Source of the DNA: an uncultured Mollicutes bacterium
GTDB lineage: Bacteria; Bacillota_I; Bacilli_A; RFN20; CAG-826
NCBI GenBank assembly: GCA_900550795.1
Contig: URTN01000011.1
Location: 1-11,335, forward strand
Direction: 5' to 3'
DNA: 11,335 nt
Below the pieces are notes generated by a model. It had not been told where the DNA came from and made no database searches. It saw only the letters and a list, made by a program, of their open reading frames with translations. Each line of letters opens with the position of its first letter. Position 1 is the stretch's first letter. The translations under genes and the position numbers were made by a program. This document shows, in pieces, positions 6,608 through 11,335 of the stretch.

Positions 6608-8416
6608 TTATCCAACTAATGCCCCAATGCTTTCGCCCATCATAGACAACATAGACTTAACGGAATCTTCATCATAAATGCCCATGTCGACAATACTTTG
6701 GAAATAGCCATTATCCAAATTATTGAAGACGGTCCATTCAGCAAAGTTGCCAGGTAAAGTAATGAAATTATCTAAACTCTTAGCAAATATTCTAACTTTA
6801 GCGCTAGTTTCATTGGCAGAAGTTTGCATATAACCATTAAATATTGACTTACGGGCTGGAACTACACCTAAATCACTTATTTTTTCAGCGTTTCTAGAGA
6901 ACCAGTCAATGAATACACCGGCAGCAGCTTTTTTATAAAGATCGGCCGGGCCAGTATTGGTAACTGCGAATGAGTAGTTTCCAACAAAATCCTTGGCATT
7001 TGCAACGTTTCCAACGTTGAATAAGTTAGTTGCAGGCATTATTAATGTAGAAGCATTGTCAGAAGCCATATTTAATAAGGTATAAGTAGAAGCAAGTCCA
7101 AACAAGGCATCACCAGTTTTGACTTTTCCGAAGTTTTCGGTAACGCCGGAGCCAAATGTACCCTCCTTGTTAGCTTTTATTTCACCTTCAGGAGAGAATA
7201 TTTCAATTATTGATTTAGCGGCATTGAGGGCATTTTGACTAATGTTGCCATCTTTATCGGCAAAATCGTTATAATACTTATTGGTTTTAGCATCATATTT
7301 ATAAAGCATTGCATCATTTTGAGACCATGGCAAATTGGCTCCATTTTCATTGAATGTCCAGTCATTGTCAGTAACAAGAGCGCCTTTTCCTTCGCCTTTT
7401 TGATAAGCAACCATGACATCATGGAATTCTTGGTAAGTCGAAGGCAAAGTTCCATCGCTCTTATAAGGGGCATAATATTTAGCAAGCATTTTCTTGTTAA
7501 CGCTTAAAGCAGGAGCAATGTGAGCAAGAGGATAGGATTTTAATTTTCCGTTAACATAAGCATCAGCAATGGCACTTCTACTAAAATCATCCGCATCAAA
7601 CTTAATCTTGGCTAAATTTAATACATCTTCCATGAAGTGATAGTCAGATGCCCTGTTGAAGACATTGGTTTGATGGAATTTAGCAGTTATCTTACTTGTG
7701 TTATCGGAAGTATCTGCAAGAACATTGACCTTAATCTTGCCTTTGTAGGCAACATTAAATTTAGTTATTGCTGTCTTAATAAACGAATCAGAGAGAACCC
7801 ATGTATCATTTAAGGCAACGTTAATAGACACGTTGGTGTATTTGATATTCCCTTCTCCATCATATTCGAAATTGGAAACATCATTATATTTGGCATATAA
7901 AGTAATATCGCCTTCTAGAACAGTGCTAGAGAATACGAATTTGGTCGTGAGTGCCTTATCGGTATACCAACCTTCAACTTCATATCCTAGTCTATCTGGA
8001 TTTGGGGCAAAACTTTCGCTTAATGTTTGTCCTTTATAGCCAGAAACAGTTGTAGGAATGCTGCCTTCGTAATTGTAATCAAAGGTAACTGTTACAGGAA
8101 TCTTTTCGATTTCCTTGTTCCATTTTGCATAGACAACAGTGTCTTGATTAATAAGTGTCTTGAAATCAAAAGCAGTAGTTAAATCCTTGGTTGTATACCA
8201 ATTGTCCAAAGAATATCCGCTTCTTTTAGCAGACCAATAACCTGCTCTTGAATTGGCTTTGATGGTAACAACCCTATTTTCAGGTGCCCCTTCATAATTC
8301 AAGTCGTAGGTGAAAGTGTATTCATCTTTTACAGTCGGGGTGGTTTCTTGATTGCAACTAGCCAAAACTCCTGCTAGAGCAAGGCCTGATACTAATAATC
8401 CTAGAGATTTTTTCAT
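6608..8416 (-). CDS. Solute-binding lipoprotein with two N-terminal InlB-type B-repeats
   Basis: This is the first gene of the operon. The 602-residue product has a lipobox LAS-C (Cys21). Two tandem repeats of the Listeria-Bacteroides (InlB B-repeat/Flg_new) type follow at about 32-99 and 108-177. Each has the pattern of a YEG strand, a basic or Gly turn, a GY---NWYT or GYEVEGWYT core and an ending like VVYAKWN or TLYAKYN. The rest (about 190-602) looks like a divergent family-1 solute-binding fold: YTNVSINVAL (193-202), KFNVAYKGKIKVNV (219-232), a YPLAH-ALSVNKKMLAKY segment (295-314), LPSTYQEF and GEGKG. These match blocks of the other binding protein in order, so the two are probably distant paralogues. 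B-repeats are usually found in surface adhesins. Here they may be a spacer or glycan/wall-binding stalk (inference). The AGGAGG site is 5 nt before the ATG. Whether it serves the same channel, or is a sensor, is unknown. Confidence 0.88.
   Translation of the reverse strand: MKKSLGLLVSGLALAGVLASCNQETTPTVKDEYTFTYDLNYEGAPENRVVTIKANSRAGYWSAKRSGYSLDNWYTTKDLTTAFDFKTLINQDTVVYAKWNKEIEKIPVTVTFDYNYEGSIPTTVSGYKGQTLSESFAPNPDRLGYEVEGWYTDKALTTKFVFSSTVLEGDITLYAKYNDVSNFEYDGEGNIKYTNVSINVALNDTWVLSDSFIKTAITKFNVAYKGKIKVNVLADTSDNTSKITAKFHQTNVFNRASDYHFMEDVLNLAKIKFDADDFSRSAIADAYVNGKLKSYPLAHIAPALSVNKKMLAKYYAPYKSDGTLPSTYQEFHDVMVAYQKGEGKGALVTDNDWTFNENGANLPWSQNDAMLYKYDAKTNKYYNDFADKDGNISQNALNAAKSIIEIFSPEGEIKANKEGTFGSGVTENFGKVKTGDALFGLASTYTLLNMASDNASTLIMPATNLFNVGNVANAKDFVGNYSFAVTNTGPADLYKKAAAGVFIDWFSRNAEKISDLGVVPARKSIFNGYMQTSANETSAKVRIFAKSLDNFITLPGNFAEWTVFNNLDNGYFQSIVDMGIYDEDSVKSMLSMMGESIGALVG
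7886..8323 (-). repeat. Two tandem InlB-type B-repeats (protein-level repeat)
   Basis: Residues 32-99 and 108-177 of the encoded lipoprotein align with each other: TYDLNYEGAPE with TFDYNYEGSIP, GYSLDNWYTTKDLTTAFDF with GYEVEGWYTDKALTTKFVF, and VVYAKWN with TLYAKYN. The two DNA copies have diverged, so this is an old domain duplication and not a recent one. Confidence 0.85.
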
Positions 8417-8576
8417 AAGTTCCTCCTAAGTGAGAAACTATACTCGCCTCTTAGATAGATGGCACAAAACTTTAAATGTTTTATTGTTTCCCGTTTTTAT
8501 TTTAAAGTCATGGCACACATTGTTAGAAACATTAAAATTAACATTTTATAAAATAGCCCTTTTTTCTTAAAAAGAA
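8417..8576 (-). promoter_or_regulatory. Probable promoter/operator region of the leftward sugar operon
   Basis: This stretch of about 160 bp separates the operon's first gene from the terminator of the gene upstream, so the operon promoter should be here. ATGGCACA occurs twice on the plus strand (8459-8466 and 8510-8517), 51 bp apart. ACTTTAAA at 8469-8476 has its inverted copy TTTAAAGT at 8501-8508. A weak promoter fit on the minus strand is TTGTGC (8467-8462), a 19-bp spacer and TATAGT (8442-8437). It would put the first transcribed base almost on the AGGAGG site, so another promoter further upstream is equally possible. The ATGGCACA copy at 8459 overlaps that -35 candidate, as an operator might. 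Confidence 0.4.
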
Positions 8577-8609
8577 AAAGGTGGCGGATTTTTTAGATCT
8601 ACCACCTTT
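8577..8609 (-). terminator. Intrinsic terminator of the Ig-like lipoprotein gene
   Basis: On the minus strand AAAGGTGG (8609-8602) pairs with CCACCTTT (8584-8577). One mismatch and a further four-base inner stem follow, leaving a short A-rich loop. The stem runs straight into TTTTTCTTTTT on the minus strand (8580-8570). It lies about 50 bp after the stop of the 745-residue lipoprotein gene and before the operon promoter region, so it separates the two transcription units. Confidence 0.8.
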
Positions 8610-8612
8610 ATT

Positions 8613-8656
8613 AACTTGGAAATAGGAGAATTAATCTGGTTGATTATTTCCAAGTT
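8613..8656. repeat. Perfect 12-bp inverted repeat with 20-nt loop, just downstream of a stop codon
   Basis: AACTTGGAAATA (8613-8624) is the exact reverse complement of TATTTCCAAGTT (8645-8656). It begins about 6 bp after the stop of the upstream lipoprotein gene and ends only 3 bp before the terminator stem. It has no T-run of its own on the minus strand, so it is more likely an mRNA 3'-end stabiliser or part of a two-stem terminator than a separate terminator. Confidence 0.75.
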
Positions 8657-8662
8657 GGAAGA

Positions 8663-10900
8663 TTATTTGGTTTCTGGTACTACGTCTTCAAATGTTAAGG
8701 AGTAATTCGAAACTACACCAGACCATTTCTGAGAATGCCAAACGAGATATTTTGGGGAACTAACTTTGGCTTTAGAGCCCTCGTTATAGGCAAGAGATTT
8801 TCTTATTGACCAACTCTTAGGATTCTCTCCAAGAGTAGAAACTTTAACTTCTAACATTTCCTCGTTAAAGTCGACGGTATAGCAAGAGAATTCGAAATGG
8901 AGTTTATCAGTGACGGATGTTCCTTCTAGCGCAGTCTTGAATTCAGTCAAGTGATCAGAATTTGCTGCACCAATTTCAGAAGAGTTGAATCCCACTCCGG
9001 TAAAGTTGCGTTGCCACTGTTCAATATATAATTGAGTAACAGCTGCCTTATCATGGAATGAACGCAAGTCAAATGTGACTTTTCCCCAATTGTTGCCGTC
9101 ACCAAACTTGGTGGCTTGCATGTCGAAGGATACTTTCCACTTCTTGGTTAAGGTGTTGGCGTAAAGTTCGTTGGTGACAACTAAAGCGTCGTTAATACCA
9201 CCAATGTTCTCATCTGCGATCTTATCTAAATAGGTAAAGCCGTCCTTTCGGAATGATGCAGCTTGTTTAGCAAGGGTGTTTGCCCAAGAAGGGGAATAGT
9301 ATCTAAATTGTGATTCTGGATTGACTTCGTTTAATTTGGCAACAGCAGCCGCACCCTCAAGGATTGTGAAATCGCTTAAGGTTACATCTGGGGCAACTTC
9401 GTCATCACCGACAAGTGCAATACCAGGCCTAGAATCAAGTTCGAATAGATCTGGATTGACATCGATATAGGCAAGGGCGCCATTTAGGAAGTAATAGACA
9501 TTGTCGCCATTTCTAGCAACGCCTAATCTAGTATCGCCATTATGGACATCAAGAGTGGTTACGCCGTTAAGCATATCTGTTGCTGACCACATTCTCGGTT
9601 CCCACATAAGATTCCAACTGTTTACTGTCTTAGAATTGGCAAGTTCGGCGCCGGTATCGCTTGGCTTATATCCAAAATAAGTCATTGGCATGCTTTCGGT
9701 TGGCTCACAGGTATCGTTTGTGATATTGGCAGCGCAAATTAGCATGTTCTTGCCCGCGCGGATGTTTGAAATCTTTGAGACCTTCCATTCGGCATAATAT
9801 TGCTTGCTAGCGCCACTTGGCAAATAGAAAGCCTTTAATCCATTGCCGGTATTTGTAGATTTAGCAACTGGGGCAGTAGCTTCATTTTCAACCGTTATCT
9901 CGGCAGCACCGCCATCAGTGAAGATTCTTTGATAGACATTGACAGTGATGGATTTTGATCCAAGAACAGTTCCATCTTTATCTTTGGATGTAAAGGTTAG
10001 GGTTTGTGCACCTACAACTTTAGAAGAGAATTCCCCATCATTTGCGAAAACTCCATTTGGATCTTTATCACTCGTTACAGTGATGTAGTTGCTAACATCG
10101 TTACCATCTTTATCATAGGCAACTGCAGTTGGGACTTCGATTGAATCCCCTTGTCTAGCAGTATATCCGCCCTCTTTTTCAGCGACCAATTTGATTGTTG
10201 GCTGACCTTCGACACGATCAACAACTTTGACAGTGATTTCTTTTAAAGTGGCATTGTCTTTGCTTAGAACTTTTAATTTGGTAGTTCCTTCAGCTTTGGC
10301 TTTAATGCTTAATCCATCTACTTCAAGAATGGCAGCGTCTTCGGCTTTAACTGAAATTAGTTTTTGAGTAATAGCATCAGCAGCAGTCAAAGTAACTGAA
10401 TCATTTCTACCTGAATGGGCAGTTAACGCTAATTCAAGAGTCTTGACTGTATTGATCGCCATATTAGGTGCGAATACACCTTCATTTGAAATAGTTACTG
10501 AATCAACTACTACACTTCTATCAAAAACTGTGAATTTGATGCTATCGGAAACTGTACTGTCTTTTGTTGATTCAACCGTGATTGTTGCTTCTCCAGTTGC
10601 TAATGCAGTAACTTTTCCTTCTTTGTCGACACTGACTTTTGCTTCATCAGAAGAATAGAGTTTTACATATTCCTTCTCAATGGCATCGGCAAATGTAATG
10701 TCAAAATCTTTATTGTCTTTAACAGCAGACAAATTGAATTCCAAGATGCGTGTATCTTGTAGATATAAGTCAGTGCTGAGTGTTGCCTTATTTGAAATAC
10801 TTACACCAGTTATTTCAGTAGCAGGTTCACCGCAAGAGACTAAGCCGGCCGTAACTAAAAGAGCCACAAAAGATACACCTAAGACCTTCTTTAGTTTCAT
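8663..10900 (-). CDS. Large surface lipoprotein with bacterial Ig-like repeats and lectin/LamG-like regions
   Basis: Function is not established; the architecture suggests a glycan-binding surface protein. The 745-residue product has a signal peptide with the lipobox VS-C (Cys23). Two Ig-like (Big_2-type) repeats follow at about 29-127 and 132-229. They align with each other (VSISN with VTISN, ADAI in both, closing VFDR with VVDR). A third, different Ig-like unit spans about 234-324 and ends in KSITVNVYQR. Residues 330-515 resemble a concanavalin/LamG-like beta sandwich (RLGVARNGDNVYYFLNGALAYI at 458-479, then a closing TLSDFTIL strand at 507-514). Residues about 535-740 look like a second such sandwich, closing with YSLTFEDV (733-740). 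No catalytic signature is recognised. The ATG at 10900 has a GGGAGG site 6 nt upstream. The gene has its own terminator, so it is probably a separate transcript, though co-oriented with the sugar operon. Confidence 0.85.
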   Translation of the reverse strand: MKLKKVLGVSFVALLVTAGLVSCGEPATEITGVSISNKATLSTDLYLQDTRILEFNLSAVKDNKDFDITFADAIEKEYVKLYSSDEAKVSVDKEGKVTALATGEATITVESTKDSTVSDSIKFTVFDRSVVVDSVTISNEGVFAPNMAINTVKTLELALTAHSGRNDSVTLTAADAITQKLISVKAEDAAILEVDGLSIKAKAEGTTKLKVLSKDNATLKEITVKVVDRVEGQPTIKLVAEKEGGYTARQGDSIEVPTAVAYDKDGNDVSNYITVTSDKDPNGVFANDGEFSSKVVGAQTLTFTSKDKDGTVLGSKSITVNVYQRIFTDGGAAEITVENEATAPVAKSTNTGNGLKAFYLPSGASKQYYAEWKVSKISNIRAGKNMLICAANITNDTCEPTESMPMTYFGYKPSDTGAELANSKTVNSWNLMWEPRMWSATDMLNGVTTLDVHNGDTRLGVARNGDNVYYFLNGALAYIDVNPDLFELDSRPGIALVGDDEVAPDVTLSDFTILEGAAAVAKLNEVNPESQFRYYSPSWANTLAKQAASFRKDGFTYLDKIADENIGGINDALVVTNELYANTLTKKWKVSFDMQATKFGDGNNWGKVTFDLRSFHDKAAVTQLYIEQWQRNFTGVGFNSSEIGAANSDHLTEFKTALEGTSVTDKLHFEFSCYTVDFNEEMLEVKVSTLGENPKSWSIRKSLAYNEGSKAKVSSPKYLVWHSQKWSGVVSNYSLTFEDVVPETK
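10214..10816 (-). repeat. Two tandem Ig-like (Big_2-type) repeats (protein-level)
   Basis: Residues 29-127 and 132-229 of the lipoprotein are about 98 residues each and align over their whole length. Matching landmarks are GVSISN/SVTISN near the start, LEFNLSA/LELALTA, ADAIEKEYVKLYS/ADAITQKLISVKA, and TVFDR/KVVDR at the end. The second copy lacks the canonical D-x-G-x-V-T-A core that the first has as DKEGKVTAL (92-100). Confidence 0.75.
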
Positions 10901-10917
10901 TTTTTTCCTCCCTGGTT

Positions 10918-10940
10918 AATTTGATAACCGAATTTGATAA
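10918..10940. repeat. 10-bp direct repeat with 13-bp period near a ribosome binding site
   Basis: AATTTGATAA occurs at 10918-10927 and again at 10931-10940, separated by CCG. It lies in the probable leader of the leftward lipoprotein gene, 6 bp beyond its GGGAGG ribosome site. It could be a protein-binding site or a chance repeat in AT-rich DNA. Confidence 0.6.
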
Positions 10941-10998
10941 TTCCATTTTATGTTGTGAAAAATTAGAAAAGTATACACAATTTTGGTTGCTAGAATTG

Positions 10999-11013
10999 TT
11001 CAACTTTGTTGAA
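10999..11013. promoter_or_regulatory. Perfect inverted repeat TTCAAC-N3-GTTGAA, candidate operator
   Basis: TTCAAC (10999-11004) and GTTGAA (11008-11013) are exact reverse complements around a TTT spacer. The site overlaps the TTGAAC and TTGAAA -35-like sequences of both directions, which is where a repressor would sit. No regulator gene is in the window to pair it with. Confidence 0.5.
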
Positions 11014-11023
11014 AGGTAACTAA

Positions 11024-11037
11024 CATTAAATTTAATG
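11024..11037. promoter_or_regulatory. Perfect 14-bp palindrome CATTAAATTTAATG, candidate operator
   Basis: The 14 bases are identical to their reverse complement. Related half-sites CATTAAA occur at 11065-11071 and, upstream of the sugar operon, at 8530-8536. The palindrome is AT-only apart from its ends, so chance is a real alternative. Confidence 0.45.
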
Positions 11038-11128
11038 AAGTTTTTCATATCAAAAATGGTGAAACATTAAAAATAAAGATAGAAAACAGCCTCTTTTATT
11101 AGAAGAATTATCATCGAGGAGAGTCAAT

Positions 11129-11335
11129 ATGAAACAACAGCTTCCTTCTTACCCATTATTTATTAAAGACCCCTATTTCTCCTTCTATTCAAATGGAGAA
11201 TTATTAAACGATTCCGATGTTACCTTCTGGACTGGATGCCCAAGGGTAATGCTTGGTTTATTAAAAGTTGATGGAAAAATTTATTCTTTCTTAGGGAAAA
11301 GCAATTTAACAAAACTAGAGCAAATAGATATAGAA
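11129..11335 (+). CDS. N-terminus of a GtaA/DUF4965-type 'glutaminase family' protein, cut by window
   Basis: This is the only rightward gene. Its first 69 codons are in the window, with no stop before the edge. The ATG at 11129 has an AGGAG site (11117-11121) 7 nt upstream, which supports the start. The N-terminus reads YPLFIKDPYFSFY (8-20), then VTFWTG (31-36) and GLLKVDGKIYSFLG (43-56). This matches the opening pattern I recall for the fungal GtaA-like family (PLAVRSPYLS..., FWTG, GLIRVDGKxYxFMG; DUF4964/5127/4965 domains). There is no signal peptide at this start, so the protein appears cytoplasmic as far as can be seen. Members are called glutaminases by homology to the Aspergillus enzyme, but bacterial ones lie in sugar loci and their true substrates are mostly untested. 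The assignment rests on 69 residues. Confidence 0.65.
   Translation, partial: MKQQLPSYPLFIKDPYFSFYSNGELLNDSDVTFWTGCPRVMLGLLKVDGKIYSFLGKSNLTKLEQIDIE

Larger units (their letters stand above)
10901..11128. promoter_or_regulatory. Divergent promoter region between the Ig-like lipoprotein gene and the GtaA-like gene
   Basis: This is 228 bp of AT-rich DNA between two divergently oriented genes, so it must drive both unless the rightward gene is read from elsewhere. On the minus strand the best -10 candidate is TATACT (10975-10970). The nearest good -35, TTGAAC (11003-10998), is 22 bp away, which is too far for a standard promoter. On the plus strand TTGAAA (11010-11015) followed 17 bp later by TTAATG (11033-11038) is a weak fit. 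Two perfect inverted repeats and a direct repeat, listed separately, lie inside it. No cre-type consensus site was seen. Confidence 0.45.

Noticed and set aside
8417..8660. Riboswitch or small RNA gene upstream of the operon
   Set aside because: Apart from the terminator and the 12-bp hairpin, both belonging to the upstream transcript, I see no conserved aptamer core and no hairpin followed by a T-run in front of the first operon gene.
10827..11048. 73-codon minus-strand frame overlapping the start of the Ig-like lipoprotein gene
   Set aside because: It covers the promoter region and runs out of frame into a well-supported signal-peptide-coding gene. There is no ribosome site before its ATG at 11048.
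10901..11128. Catabolite-control (cre) operator
   Set aside because: I looked for the CcpA pattern with a central CG flanked by TGNAA and its complement. Neither palindrome has a central CG and no match was found in either intergenic region.
1..11335. Alternative genetic code (TGA read as Trp)
   Set aside because: Trp residues in these genes are TGG and no in-frame TGA is needed to keep any gene open. The lack of TGA among six stops is only a weak hint and does not show reassignment.

Overview
The window is AT-rich and tightly packed, and reads as part of a carbohydrate-use locus from a low-GC Gram-positive or wall-less bacterium. I infer a gut-type Bacilli/Mollicutes relative (Acholeplasma, RF39, RFN20 or Erysipelotrichia-like). 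Four predicted lipoproteins have a short signal peptide ending in a lipobox (LAS-C or VS-C). Ribosome binding sites are strong AGGAGG types. Five of the six visible stops are TAA and one is TAG. Tryptophan is read from TGG, and no in-frame TGA is used. The sequence does not settle the genus.

Layout: six genes run leftward as one apparent operon from about 8416 to beyond the left edge. In transcription order they are a solute-binding lipoprotein carrying two InlB-type B-repeats (8416-6608), a GH97 glycoside hydrolase lipoprotein (6596-4584), a second solute-binding lipoprotein (4566-3103), a MalF-type permease (3083-2091), a MalG-type permease (2143-1169), and an MsmK/UgpC-type ATPase cut by the window edge (1156-1). 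Gaps are 11, 17 and 19 bp, then a 53-bp overlap, then 12 bp. No terminator lies between these genes.

Upstream of the operon, with its own hairpin terminator (8577-8609), is a 745-residue lipoprotein (10900-8663) made of bacterial Ig-like repeats followed by lectin/LamG-like regions. Beyond a 228-bp divergent promoter region (10901-11128), which holds two perfect inverted repeats and a 10-bp direct repeat, a rightward gene starts at 11129. It is cut by the right edge and looks like the N-terminus of the GtaA/DUF4965-type 'glutaminase' family.

Working model (inference): the Ig/lectin lipoprotein may bind a glycan at the cell surface. The membrane-anchored GH97 enzyme, whose residues fit the retaining (alpha-galactosidase-like) branch, releases sugars. 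One or both binding lipoproteins deliver them to the MalFG-type channel, driven by the ATPase. The most unusual points are an insertion of about 135 residues in the ATPase between the Q-loop and the signature motif, the fusion of B-repeats to a solute-binding protein, and two dissimilar binding proteins flanking one hydrolase in a single operon. No regulator gene, RNA gene, mobile element or CRISPR array is visible.
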